Shown here: piece after piece, positions 36,830-51,800 of the stretch
Layout: every line of letters starts with the position of its first letter
Numbering within the stretch: the stretch's first letter is position 1
Source of the DNA: Heloderma charlesbogerti
Taxonomy: Eukaryota > Chordata > Lepidosauria > Squamata > Helodermatidae
Reading direction: 5' to 3'
NCBI GenBank assembly: GCA_026122225.1
Contig: JANEZZ010000475.1
Coordinates: 127,501-191,500 of the forward strand
Length of the DNA stretch: 64,000 bases
Notes under the pieces: generated by a model
What the model saw: the letters and a program-made list of their open reading frames with translations, nothing else
The model's database searches: none
Told to the model about the DNA's origin: nothing
Program-made: the position numbers and the translations under genes

Positions 36830-39800
36830 CTGTAAATCAAAATGACCACATACAGGATTTTCACCACTAAAACACTTCATTGCTGGTTTCTTTTTTTTAA
36901 ACGTGACTCAAGATGGCAGATTTAAAATGTTCATTTCACGATCTGTATACCCTCTGTGATTACGTATAAATGGAGGGTGAAATACTTTTGTCTTGTTGGA
37001 ATTCTAGGAATTTCAGCTTTCATTTATAAAAAGGTTTCTAAGCCTCATTGTTTCAGATACATTTCACTCAAACAAGGCGACAAAAGTCCACCAAACATAC
37101 ATTGTTATTAAACTCCCATTATTTTTAAAAATTAGAGTAACACTATCTTGAAGAGCTGGTTCATATTTTCCACATTTAGGAGTAAATTTCAGAAGCACGA
37201 AGACTACCTGAAGAACAAAGACTAACTGTCCAATTAGGGTTGCAGTAAACTAGCGTCCCCAGCCAATACATTTTGCAGATTTGATACATAAGTCTACAGA
37301 AAATCAAGACAAGGATGCACTTACCTTCTGATAATCTTCATAGCATGAAGGATGGTAGATCTGGAGAGAGAACATAACCAGTCTTAGTCTCCACATTTTA
37401 AAAAAGTTACGTAAGAGTACATTACAAAGCCATGAAAGTTCTGTTTCCACAAAGTCCCATCTTTCACTAGAATTTCTGTATAGATTTCCCTAGATTTATT
37501 CTGCACGACTGTAAATATTTATCCCCCTCTTGCTATTCATTGACTGTATTTAGCAGGGCCTATTTTGAACCTGTGGCAATTTACACATTTATCCACTGAA
37601 GCAGACTAATGGAACTCAGTAGGGATGCAACAGGAAGGCCCATTTTCAGGCACACCACCTTCTTGAATTCATAAAAGTAACAGAAGACTATTAGACAAAA
37701 ACTGATCAGTATAGCCAATTTTTCCTTTGTGCTGCTACATCAGCAAATAAACATTCAACATTACCTTTTCATCAACACGAATTGCATTTTTTAAGTGCCA
37801 CTCCTCCTCTTCCTCATCCCAATATTGCTCAAATTGCTCCTGGCAGATTTCACAGCTCTGAAAAATAGAAAAGCAGTTAAAAGAACAAACACTCTTTACA
37901 TTTACAACATACTTATGCTTTTAGGTAACTATAGAAGCAATCTTATTTTGCCAAGACTAAGAAAATTGCAGGTACAGGACAACTACAACAATTCTGCACC
38001 TTGCTATTATTACCAATGTATACAGACTGTGAAATTCTGCTTATTAAATTTGTTAAGTGGCATTAACACATGGTGGACATGCTTTTAAACTACTGCTACA
38101 GCCAAATTCCTGGACATAATTAATTCTTACTGAACTCTCCAAAAAAGGACAAGCAGTAGTGACTTAAATGGGATTTTCTTTCCAACAAGAATTGAAAAAA
38201 ATCCACAAGTTTGGTGGATTCATATTTAGCCTATAGAACTTTGTTGTCAATAATCCTTCTTACCATAAATGCATATCTACAAAAGCCAATTGTTTGTTGC
38301 GCAGAAGGTCTTTATATCAAACAGATGTAAAATACACTCACATACTTCTATCTTCATAGATATTAGCAAATATGAAAAACAAAAGTAAGGATTTCTGCAT
38401 AATTAAACCATTCTCAAAAAGTAAGCTAAAGCCAGGTTAGAGAGCAATATTTACCTCATCTACTCCAGCTGGGCCTGCAGGGACACTTTGAAACTCTTTT
38501 TCTTTAGCCGCTTCTTGTGTTTTTAACACAACTTCTTCATGCACTTTTTCAAAGAACTGACTCTTTGCACGCTCCTCTAAATCAGCGATTTCTTCAAACT
38601 CTATCCAGTCCTAAAGAAAAACGCTAATTTCAAACCCTTTTTTTCCTTTGACCTATTCCCAAAATGTTTAAGTAGACAAGTCCTCCTTATAGTGAAGCAG
38701 GAATCCCTCCCCCCTTCACCGCATCCTGACTACTACTCCATGGTCCTGTTCCTTAGAAACTGGATTGAACAACACTGTGTGTGGCCTAACAAACAGCACA
38801 TAAAGCTGCGTCATACAGAGTCAGACCACTGGTCCATCTAGCCCAGTATTGTTGACACAGACTGGCAGCAGCTCTCCAGAGTTTTAGGCAGGAATTTTCC
38901 CAGCCCTACCTGGAAATACAAGGGATTGTAACTGGGACGTTCTGAATGCAAAGAATGTGCTCTACATTGAGCTGTAGCCCCTCCCTAAAGGAGTAAGGAT
39001 AAAGTCTTCTGAATCCTTATGCTCCTGAAAAAAATGAACCACTGATCCTGTATCACTTTTTAATCCCCACAGAGCTATCCAACAATATATTGAAATTACG
39101 GTTGATTCAGATCACCAAGTGGCCCACCATTCACCTAGTAACACATCACTCGGAAACTTTTCTCCATTCGGTGGTCCCTTCCTGAAAATGCTGAAAAGGG
39201 AGAGTAGGCAACCAACAGACACTTCAAACGACTGGGATATCGCATAATAAATGCCACATGCAACACAGACGCCTGAATCCACCAGTCATGTTTGTTAAAG
39301 CAAATCTAAATGTTAAGATCTACCTGTGACATGGCACCTGTGAACACTTCATGCAGATTTTTTTTTACCTATGCTTTGACTACTTGGTTAGGGCCACAAA
39401 AATCTCAGCCTCCAAATTTTTGTTTTTGCATTTAACTGTTGCAATTGCAAAGAAGTTCTTGAAAATATAGCTGCAAGCAAAATAGCACTTCTCAGATGCA
39501 GACACTGTGACCACCAGAGGGCACTCCTGTGGCAATAAATTACAAATAGAACACTACTAGGAGATGTAGGAGAAATAAAATGCACACTTTAAAAAAATGC
39601 ATACTTTCACACTTTAGTTAATGGAGGAAATGTATGCACTTTTGAAAAATGCACACTTTTCCCATTCGAATGAACCAAAAAAACAGTCACAAATGAGAAT
39701 GGGAGCAAGCTGAACTGAGCTTTGAAGTTTGGAGAATTTTGGTGAGCTCAAGCATTCCTAGTTCTCCCATCCCCACTCCAAGATTGGCTTATATTGGAAG

Positions 39801-42800
39801 GAAAGTATGTCAAGTCCAGTAGATTGGCAGCCAAAGATCCAATAAAAAACAGGAAGCAGCTGCCCTCAAGAATTCAACAAGAAGGCTAGAAATGTGTAGA
39901 GGCAACAGTTTGCCAGGAATGTTATGACATTCTTGAGAAGCCATCAACCAATATGGAACTCTGTATCTCAAGACAGCTGAGAAACTTTCAAAAGCAACCA
40001 GGCAATTTAAACTAGGTTTGAAGCCTCAAGCTGCTATAAGTGTGTATTTATCTCAGTATTTTGTTACTTAGTTTACTGTTGCCCCAATCCTTTGGAATAC
40101 AACAGGCAATAAATTTAATAATAATTCTCTATGTCCAAAAAATGCAGATTGATTGGTCACTTACTGTTAAGCTATAGTACCATCTTCTGTGAGTGACTTT
40201 CCTGCTAACATCCTTTTCTGTGCGGTTCTGGCGATAGTGCCAGTCCAAGTGGTCAGCATATACATCTGTCTGTGAAGTTGTGAACCTCATTCCACAAGAG
40301 TAACACTGAATGCCAGTATAGAGCCGGTTTATAACGCTATCGTAACGTCTGAAAACAAGTTGGAAACGTCTTAGCAGCTGATTCATGGCAATTACTTTCG
40401 GGAGAAAAGGGCAAGCAAACCAAAGAATTCTGCCTTGTAAATGCAAGACCAAATTGGTTTTCAAGCTGGAATATGGATAAAATGAGTTCAAATTTCCAAT
40501 TCTTTGAGTAACAGGTATCAATCACTTGCTTTAGAACAAGGGTTCAAGAACTTTACCCGAATGAAAAGTGTGAGGATATGTTTCTCATCCAAGAATGAGA
40601 AAAGCAAGGGCGAGGAACCTGTGGACCTCCAGATCTTGTTAGGACTTCAACCCCCATCTGTCCCAGCCAGCTTAGCTGGTGGTCAGGGATGATAAGTTTT
40701 AATCAGACAACATCTGGAAATCCATAGGTTTCACACACCCAGATTAGAGGACTTCTTCCATCAATGGGGCTTAATCTTGTCCTAGGCTGTGGAAGAAGTG
40801 GGGTGCAGGCACTGAAAGACAAGGAAGGGAGGAGGGCTACATGGGTCCATAAATTAAGGCAAATGCCTGATGGGGAAATGCAAGTCATCTCTCCCAACAA
40901 ATCAAGCTACATGAAATTTAGACAGGTATAAGGGATCAAGACACTGCCAGATCTCCTTAAAGAGGCCCACTGTAAATGAGGCCTTTTCATCTAGATTATT
41001 ATAGGTGGTTAACACCTAATATTACACTTTTTAAAATGCCAATTTCATACACATGAATACAGCACACCTTCCCATAAAACCGGAGCTTCCTAAACTTTCT
41101 CCTTAAATTCAAGTTTCCTTCAATCTCAAACTGTCTACTTAAGTTAAGATGCTATGACTAGCTGTGTTCTGGGTTACATGCCCCTCAATAAATAGACATA
41201 CTGTTTCAGTTCTTCTATCCCAAAATTAGTTAGGTCTGGGACATCTTGATCTTCGTTCTGGTCTTGATCTTCTTCTTCCTCCTCTGCAGCTGGCTGGGCA
41301 GAAACTTCATTTACTTCTAAACAAAATGAAGTTGTCAAGCATTTGGCCAAAATGTTTTGCTTTAAAAAAACTGTCATTGTAAGATTAAAACAGGCATATC
41401 TAGGATACAACTGTACAGCTTATCTAGTCATTCCTGAATTTACAGAAGGTTTAAGAATATTTTAAATAGTTGTAACCAACTTCTTTCAGTTCAACCAACT
41501 TCAATTCTTGGCTTTAAAAAGAAAAAATCCAAAAGCTATAAGGATCTATTTCTCAATCTGTCAATTTCTATCCAGCCCCCTAAAAGTCAAATTATTCACT
41601 ACTGCTAATTTTGAACTGTGTCTACTGTTAAAAAGGGGCCGCGGTGGCTTAGTGGTTAAGACGCTGAACTGCAGACTGGAAGGTCGGCAGGTCAGCAGTT
41701 CGAGACCCGAGTGCTGCGTGACGGAGTGAGCTCCCGTCTTCAGTCCCAGCTCCTGCCAACCTAGCAGTTTGAAAGCAAGAAATTGCAAGTAGATAAATAG
41801 GTACCGCCTCGGCGGGAAAGGTAACAGCATTCCGTGCACCTCGGTGTTCAGTCATGCCGGCCACATGACCACGGAAGTGTCTTCGGACAGCGCTGGCTCT
41901 TCGGCTTAGAAACGGGGATGAGCACCGCACCCTAGAGTCGGACACGACTGGTTGGGGACACCTTTACCTTTACCTACTGTTAAATCCATTAATCTCTACA
42001 AGGTTCTTAGATCAAAATATATGGGACACTATATACAACTGTGTGTCATAACAAACCTTAACATTTTTTAACATTCAACATAGAGGACGGGTTCACATGA
42101 TCAAATAAGCCACGGTGGCTTGCTGTAGGGCGCAATCCTATGGCTGCTAGACAGGCACGGAACGTCCCCAGGCTCCAGGCTTGTAAGAGCAGTGCGGAGC
42201 AGGGCAAAAGGAGGCGTTCCCAGGGGTGGGGCAGGGAGTGCCAATACAACACTTCCTATCCGTCATCCAGCCTCCCCACCCCACGCTCCAACGTCCTGCG
42301 GCTAGACCATGAAATCAGCCATCTCGCCGCAAATGCAGGGTGGCTGGAGTGCAGAGCAGAGTATCCCCTCTGCGCTTCTTCCACCGTACACTGGATAGGT
42401 GATCGCCTCCAAGTTCAGAGGCGGTCACCTATCCGCATAGGATTGCTCCCTCCATCGTGCAAACCAGGTCAGAAAATAAAATAACAGCAAGACTTACGTG
42501 CTGGAGTTGAATCAGGCTGTAAAACTTTGAGGATTCCTGTGGAAAGTAGTTTTGAGTACAATTCATTTACATCAAGTTGTCCAAGATGATTATCAGGATA
42601 GGAAAGTGGGACATTCCCTAAAAATAGATTAAAAATGTTAATACCTAACATGTTCTCCAAGAAAACTAGACACAACAGTGCTTCATTTCAAATAATTAGT
42701 AACTGTTAAGGCTTAAACAAGATCACCTGGTTAACAGATATATTTTACATTCTCTTTCCCCAACCGTAACTTTCCTTTCAACGTAATTCTGAATGTCACT

Positions 42801-45800
42801 TCCGTCCCCCCTTCCCATTTCTATTTCCATGTATATGTGTATGAAAAGTCAAACAGCACACGAATCTATCAGCCAAATGTTACACCTAGACAGCATCCCA
42901 AGAAATGCAGAACTAAGTTCCATGTTCCCAAGGGGGTTTCCTCAATAGCTCCTCCTCAGGCTGTTTGGTACACTGCTTTGAAATGGAAGGGAATCTCAAA
43001 ATAAGTCTGCTGTGAAGTGCAGCTCTAGAGTTCAAAGTCAAAAATCCCAGTGGGTGTATACAAGACCTGGGGACCAGGTTCTAAATTAACTTCTAATGTA
43101 TGGACATTTTAAAATACAGCTTCCTATCTGGATAGCTCATTTCTTTTACCCCAATTCAATCCAAAGGGTTGCTGGTGTTTTTTTTTTAGAAACATCACTA
43201 GCTGAACAAGGGCTGCATGGCAACACATCTGATGAATTCAGGCCAGGGATCATATATTCCCTCCTTCAGCCCTCAGGCTACCTTCTAAAAGGTGGGCAGA
43301 AGGTAGATCAGAATCTATCGGAAGTGTATCAGCAAGGGTTTCTGATTTCCACTGCGGCAGGGCCAGATAGGACAAAGGGAGGATTTAAAGCAGGTGTCAG
43401 CAGAATTCAGGGCCTGTTACCTACTGTAGCCCATGAGCATATACTGGGATAACCTGGTAATTTGTACTTATATATCCGGGTTAACCCAGTAAATGCTCAA
43501 GGAATACAGTAGGTAACAGGCCCTGCCCTGCTGGTAACTAGTTTGTATCAGGCTCCCCTTCTTCCCCTGCTCTGCCCCCGTTTCAGCATTTTAACCTGGC
43601 TGCGATTGGCAGACAAAATGTAAGTTAGATGCCACAAGCCTGCTGACACCTGCTTTAAATCCTCCCTTGGTCCTATCTGGCCCTGCCACAATGCATGCCC
43701 CAGAACTACTACTCTCCTGGTGTCTTTAGCTTTGTAGCACAACTGTACCTTTAACTACCAGCATCCCACCCCTCAATCTCATTTCATATTTTCTCCCTCC
43801 AGTTTCCTCATCCATTCCTTCAAATTTCACATTCCCACTCGTCATCTGCTTTCAAAGTCTACTTATCCCCACCACCTCCAAAAGCAGCAATTTTATAGCC
43901 AACAAATCACAGCTCTTGCTACTCTAAGAGGCCACAATCCAGAGCAACAACTACAGGCATGCTCAAATATTATACATACCTGGCAGTAGCTTGGAAATTG
44001 CTTCCTGGGAGAGCTATGTCTTATCATAAACTCGTCCAAGTCTGCTGTGTGGTATGAGAGGTTAAGAGCCACAAGTCCAAAGTCCCAATAGGCACACAAC
44101 AGCGCTATTGTCATAGTTTTCTGGATTGTGGTTAGAACTGTGAAGGCTGAGCTTCGAATTCTTTGTCCTTGTCCATTTAGCGTTTGCACCAACTGTATGC
44201 AGGATATACACATCCCTTTGACCCTTGTGCCCCATCCACAAATGCCAGATGAGGAACTTAAGATGAGGCATGCTAGAAATTCCACTGAGTTGTACTGACC
44301 CATACTGCTGAACTCAACTTTGGAATGAGGAAGCCTAAAATATGGACAGGGCACTCCGTATCAAGGCCTCTGAAAAGCTAATGTTTCCATTGAAAAGAAC
44401 AAAATAGTTTAAATACTTACCAGGTTGACTTTGAACAAAGCTTCCAGGGTTTTGTGCATGAACTGGTAAGAGTGGTTGCCCTTGACTATAAGGTACAGGT
44501 TGAGCTGATGCTACTGACATAATAGGAACCTGTTTAGAGACAAGTACTGCTTTAGTCTGAATGTGCAGTTATTTCACTGTTACATTCCAATCAATAATGG
44601 ACTTTAATTCTGCATTCTGCTACAAGTACAGTAGGAAGCCATTTACAGAAGCAGAATCATATATCAATAAAACTGTATATAAAATTAAGAAATTCTAGAA
44701 ATTAAAAGCATCAATATTAAAACCAGATTACAATTCACTTCCTGGGGCAGTATGTGCCAACAATATTAGCTAAGCACCAAAAATGTAAGTTCTGTTTTGC
44801 TTCCAGGAAGTGCCCCAAATTAAAACTTGACTGCCATTACTTTTTTTCTCACATGCTGCATGACACTGAGTTACCTTTACACTTCACTCAGCCTATGATG
44901 TAAGGACTACACCACTTTCACTGAATCCATCTTGGTTGCTCACATAAACTAACTAAGAGGACAATCCTATATTTAGAAAGAAAGCAGTCCTACAACTTCC
45001 AACTTTCTCCAGCTAGCCTGCTGGGAATTGTAGGACTTTTTCTGTCTAAACATGCATAGGACTGTGCCCTAAATAATGCAAAGAAACAGGCAACATACAA
45101 GAGATGTCAATGTTTGCTACAAAAATCATTTTTGTCAACGAATTATTTCCTCAGGGTATCTTCAATATCAGGAATTTATTTTATAATCAAAATTGGGAAG
45201 TCTTTATCTGTAATTGTCAGGATTTTTCATGTTACTGTGGATTGAGTGCACAAAATCCAGACTGTGCACACACGCACACAACCTAACTTTTCATAGCACA
45301 ATCTGCTTCACTGAAACTCCTAGACTCGCTTAAATCTAGTGACAGAAGCTTCTATACGTTTTGTATTTTTGAAATGAAGGAACGGCTTCCTGCTACTGAG
45401 GGTGCAGTAAAGGAGAACAGGCATGTGATTATTCCTCATCCAAGTTGAATTTTGTAAACTCCTTACCTGTTGTGGTGGTTGAACATTCCCCACTGTCATA
45501 CTACTGAAATTTCCATACTGAGGGCCCTGAAGGTTCTTGTCATCATAAAATGGGGGTCCAGGTGCCCTGTTAAGTGTATTAGGAAAGGCCTGTGCTCCAG
45601 AAACAGGTGGCCCATTGAAGTTTGGTCCTTGAGGGTTATCAAATATTTGCTCAGGTCTCTGGAATTGCATTCCTTGTGATGGCCCATTATAGGGTGGCTG
45701 GTTGGGAGGTTCATTGTATGGGCCACTTTGTCCATAAGGTGGCGTTTCAAGTCTTGAGGCAGGGTGATTAGCTACATTTTCAATTCTTGGACCTTGATGA

Positions 45801-48800
45801 CCAAGAGGAATATCAAATCGTGTTGCCTGCTGGTGTTGAGGATCTTCAAACCGCTGAGGTATTGGCGTATCAAACCGTGGTTGTACCTGCTGTCCTGGTG
45901 GACCATCAAACCGAGGTGGTGTCTGCTGAGTAGGGCCCATTTCAAATCTTGGACCAGGTTGTACATGTAATCCATCTAGTCTTTGCAAAAGTGATGGCTG
46001 ACCAGGTTGACCATCAAATCTTGACTGACAGCCATCAAATCTTGGGCCTGTTTGGTTAATAGGCCCTTCAAACCTAAGCCCACCTCCAGACTGGACCGAA
46101 GGTCCCTCAAACCTGGGACCAATCCCTGGCTGCCCAAGTGGCCCCACAGGTTGACTATGAGGCCCCTCAAATCTGGGTCCAACCCCTGGTTGCCCATGTG
46201 GCCCCACAGGCTGCCCAAGTGGCCCCACAGGCTGCCCATGTGGCCCCTCAAACCTCAAACTGCTTGCTGGCTGCCCATGTGGGCCCATAGGCTGCCCATG
46301 CGGTGCTTCAAACCGCAAATTACCTCCTGGCTGGCCAAGAGGTCCCAATGGCTGCATATGTGGCCCTTCAAACCGTAGACCAGCCCCTGGTTGACCATGA
46401 GGTCCTATAGGCTGACCATGGGGTCCCTCAAACCTCATTCCACCTCCTGGAGGACCATGAGGTCCCACAGGACGGTCAAGAGGCCCTTCAAGCCGTATCC
46501 CACTTGAAGGTTGTCCATGTGGCCCTTCAAACCTCATTCCACCCGAAGGCTGGCCATCAAACCTCATGCTACCCGAAGGCTGATCATGTGGCCCCTCAAA
46601 CCTCATTCCAGTAGATGGTTTACCATGTGGGCCCTCAAACCTAATCCCAGTGGATGGGAGACCATGAGGTCCCTCAAACCTTATCCCACTTGAGGGCTGA
46701 CCATGGGTCCCTTCAAATCTCATGCCACCCATAGATTGGCCTGTGGGCCCCTCAAACCTCAAAGCTCCCCCTGGCTGCCCCATAGGACCATCAAACCGTA
46801 TAGGAGTCCCTGCACCAACTTGCCCTGAGGGCCCTTCAAACCTCAAGGGACCGCCACCCATCTGTGTTGGTGGCCCATCAAACATCAGAGAACCTTTTCC
46901 TCCAGACTGTCCTGGGGGCCCATCAAACTGTGATGCTGGCTGACCTAGGGACCCCTCAAACCTTAAATTAGTCTGTGTTTGTGGACCTTCAATTCTAGAA
47001 TTTGCATTAGCTGGTCCTTCAAAATGAGTTGTTTGTCCATCTCCGCCTGCCCTTATGCCAGGATGTCTAGGAGAGCCCTCAAAATGAGATCTATCCTCCA
47101 ACAATGAACTGAATCTTTGCTTTCCATCAGTAACCCCAAATCGTGATCCTGGACCCTCAGTAAACTGTTTCTCTGTATCTTCATATCTCGATCTCTTGTA
47201 ATGTTCATTGAATGGAGACCTCTGCTCTTCTCGAATACCTTAAAAAAATAAATAGCACTGTTATAGACTTAAGTTTACTCAGCACCAACCCTGCTATATA
47301 AAGGGAGTCTACACCACTCTGAAAGGCATTTCCTCAAGTTTATCCAATTCATGAACTCCAAAATGTTCAATTTCCTGCTTCATTGCCCAAAGAAATATCT
47401 AAAGCCTATTAGTTCTTATTTATTTTATTTCTATACCGCCCAACAGCCGAAGCTCTCTGGGCAGTTCACAATTCTTTCTAACTATAGTACAGATAATAGG
47501 AGTATTTCCCCCCAAACTCCTTGTACCTTTTGAAGAGTTTGACTCTTCATGTCTTCTCCGGCTATCATGTGATGAATTATCAGAGTATGGTCTGTTACCA
47601 CCAACAGGGGAATGTCTCTTTGATCTTTCACCAAACTGGCCCGCACACTTGTTCTTTGTTTGTTCACAGTCCTTTCCAGAAAGAAATGCATCGCTTAAGT
47701 GATAATCTAAAATTTCTTCAGGATCAATCATGTTGAGTCTTGGAAACGAGCGCTGAACTTGTGTTCTTCTTAGTGTAGCCTTATGTTCATGATATATTAA
47801 ATCTGATTCAGTCAATAGGGGCTTCTTTTTCGAAATTCCCTTTTCACCTGTGGGACTATCCCATACATTGCACCTGTGCTTTCCTTCCTGATATTGGAAG
47901 AGCTGACGAATCTGATGAACCAGAACAAGGAACTCATCTTGTGTTATTTCACCAGATGCCAAGCGTTCATTTGCCTGCGAGAAGAAAAAAAATTAAAAGT
48001 TAATGTGAAAAGCCTTTAGGAAAAAGCTATGAATCAAGACAAAGTTAACATATTACCTTCTTAAGTAGCTCTCCCTTGTTTGCCAAGGTCAATTCTTTGG
48101 GAATCTGCAAATTAGCATCCACACTTAATCGATGTTGCTGCTTTGGTGTGCGAGGTGATGGCACTCCTTTACTAGTTGTCCAAGTGTCCCTGTGCCTCTG
48201 ATGAGGTGATTTACAAGGTCCTTGATGTTCTTCACTAAGTTGGGGGCTAAAATCAGGAGGCAACATGTTACTTTACTGTTTCCGTACATACAGTGAGATT
48301 AAAAATAAGTATTCTAACTTTTGCTTCTGCATTTTATCAATACACTTTGTTTCTTTAGCAGAAACCCTAAATCTTCAACTACTAGAGTTGATTGATTGCA
48401 GCTCATAAATACTAACTTACTTTTTATTTTCTTCCCAACCAGACTTCCACCTTTTGCTTGACTTGGAACCTTGCCAGTTCTCCACATTTTCTTTGGGTTC
48501 TGAATTTGCTTTTGAAGGATGCTGGTTCATTCCTTCCTGTGTTCGGTCTTCATGAGCTTTTTTCAGCCTTCTTGAATCTCTCACTTCCTGTTTAAGGCTC
48601 CGTTTATTAGAGATCCTTTCATCCCGTATTCCTGGCCCAAAGTCCTCTACATGTGATTGCTTTGGCCCAGACTGCCGAGGCTTCCCAGTTTTAGGTCCAG
48701 AAGGAGAGAGACTTCTGAGCCTTCTTTTGGGTGACCTCCTCTCTCTTCGTTTTGGAGAATGTGAAGATGGTGACCGAGATCGAGGAGAACGTGACCTTTT

Positions 48801-51800
48801 CCTAGTACTTGATCTTCCTGGTTTTCCACCCTGTTTCTCTGACTCCTCAGTATTGACATCTTGCTTTTGAACAATGCCATTAATTATTTTATTTCTACCA
48901 AGTGATCTATGTTCTTCTTTGTCTTTTCTCTCCACACTTCTCCTCTTTTCTTTTGTATCATCATCTTTGCTGTCTGGCTTCTCTAGAAGATGCTTTTTTA
49001 ATCTGGGATCTCTCTTGCTTATTTCAGACATTCTGGTGTTCTCACATTCTTGGTTTCTAGTATCTTTAGCATGGAGCAGCTTGTTTTGCAAGGGAGATGG
49101 TGATTTCGATTTCGATTTTGTATCAAATTGGTCAAACTCTTTCTTCTGCAATTTCTCACTTTGTTTTAGTTTTTCTTGCTTTGATATATTTTGTTTCTCA
49201 GCCTGTAGAGTTTTGCTAGTCTTTGTATCAGGCTGACTGGCTGGATTCATAACAAAGTCTTTCCTATGACTTTGATCTTTAGAATGAGAAGAATGTTGAC
49301 TTGTTCTATTAAGACGAGGATCTCTGTTCCCTGCTTTGACATCATGGAGTGGAGACAGGCGGTTTTTCTCAGGTGGCAGACAAACCTGATGAGAAGCTTT
49401 AACTGGTATATGAGATGGTGATGGAACATGTTGTTTCAAAGATGCTTGACCAAGGCTAGATCCAGTTTGTTGAACACTAAGGGAAACTGCCTAAAATAAA
49501 GGAGGAGGAGGAGGAGGAAGAAGAGTTAACATTTAGAATACAAGTATTCCAAAAATCATAATGTTTCTCTTACCAATGATATGACATTAAGAAATATGAA
49601 CTACATACTCAAATGTTTTGCATTTGTATATGGACAAATTCCTGAGCTCCAATTATATGTAATTATATACCTGTAGAAAAGAGATGTTACGGTGAAAGAT
49701 GTATAAAATGCCATCTTATTTGGGGGTTAGCCTCTTTTTTAGGATTGTTCTACAATATTTGCCATGGCTGTGCACATGTCAAAGAATAAACACAGCATAT
49801 TCAACATCTGCATTGGAAGATTATGTAGTATTCCCATTTTTTAAAAGGTTTTGTTTTATTTTCCAATCAACTACACTGAAATGGCATAAATGACGTTTCT
49901 GCAGCCAAGATGGTATGGCTAATTATTGAAAACATTAGGATGGCTCTGCAATCCAATCTTTTAGAACAAATGTGGCACACGCCATAAGTAAATGGAGCAA
50001 TAATGATTAAATATTCCAAACCAAAGAGCTGCTGTCAGCACATCACAAAATATGACATTACACAAATTCTTAAATTCGAAAAGAAAACAGAGTGATCATA
50101 AAACTCTCCCTGTGGTGATTAAGAGCTGTTTATGTCACTTGGCCTGGCAATTGATATCCTATGCAGTGTCTTTCCTCCCTCCTCACCCACCCACCCTGCT
50201 TTATAATTTGCACTCCATGTCCACTATTTTCATAGGCAAGTCAGGAAAACATAAAGTGATGGGACCAACTCAAGCACTGGGCTATACAAAATTACAGCCA
50301 TAGTGACAAGCGTAATTTATAGACCAAGTGTAATATAAAGGCAGAAGAGTTGGCTCACTGCACAGATGAGTCCAGTTTGAGGACAAGCTCAAAACGTTGT
50401 AGAAAAATCCATGCCTACCTTCAACATGTTGACTATTATCTGTACTATAATGGCCTTACACTGATTAATGCAATGCAAGAAAAATTATATTGTATGTAGA
50501 AGTTCCACTAGTCCACTAGTCAACTGAAATGGACTACCGGCAGTGCAGGATTAAACATAGACCTTGTTTGCTTTGTCAGTAAGAAAAATCCATCCTGACA
50601 TGCTAATGCAGCTATATCTGTCCTACTCACCAGTTGTGCTTTAGTCTGCTCTAGTTCCAGTTCTAATTTTTTCTGTTGAAGTTCTAACAACTGTTTTTGT
50701 TTTGCCAGTAGCTGTTGTCTTATTAGCTGCTCTTGAGTCAAATTCTTTTGTATTTCAGGAACAACTGGAGTAGAGGATACAGCAGAACAGGACACAGGAG
50801 AACAGACTGTAGAGCTAGGTGCAGGAGGTTCCTCAGGCTACCAAGAAAATGGTAAAGAACACGATTCTTACTTATGGGGAGAACCAACGAGGTAATAATT
50901 CAAAGCTACATGTTTTACTATTTTATTTACATTTTTTACTTCGCATATAAACTAGAATTTATAATCGGTATAATTTCAGACATTTAATACCATTTGTAAG
51001 TGGAAAATAGTTTGCTTTAACCTCATTTACAAGGATATGACAACTAAGTACTAGCTATCTCCTGTAACTGTTGACCTTTAAATATCACCTTAAAGTATGC
51101 CAAGTCCAAGAGTCTGTCACAAGGTCAGATAACCAGTTTAAAGCAGCATACACAGTAATTGTAGCAACTTACCGATTTATTTAAAAACTTAGGATTCACA
51201 TGGATGCTAGAAGTATTCACATTAGGGGGTAGCGGCTTAATTGGCCAAGCAGGGTCTACTGAATTCACCCGGACATCGAGAGCATAGAGTTTCTTCAAAG
51301 GAAAAATTTCATCCCACGTGGAACGCAATTTAAATAAACTTTTCCTAGTATTTTCATCCACCTAAGAACAACAGAACAATTCTATGGCTTGTTAAGTTAA
51401 TATAACACATGTTATGCTTCTTAGTACAACTACCACAAAAACTGTATTCTGTGACTGTAATCCTGCTCATATATGTATACTAAAGTTTCATTGAAGCCAA
51501 CAGAACTCAAGTACACACTGCTGAACAAAGTAATGCAACATGTATAGATAGTGATTTACAGACAGTAGCATAAACAATTGAACACAGTAAAACTTGTATT
51601 TGTACCTTCCAGATCTGGATTCTAAAGGTACATCCATGATATCCCATTTTATTTTTAAAATCGATATCCTGCCCTATGTCCCCAACTGGAACCTCAAAGC
51701 AGCTCACAAAAAATATTAAGATCACAATATTCACTGATAATTTTCACCTTAGTTTTTTAGTATTATATCTATCATTCCTGGTGAGGAAGAAATACAGTAT

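Noticed and set aside
46052..46943. Long open frames on the plus strand across PCF11 exon 8
   Set aside because: They are antisense by-products of the periodic RFEGP repeat, have no splice or start context, and show only low-complexity Pro/Lys/Trp patterns.
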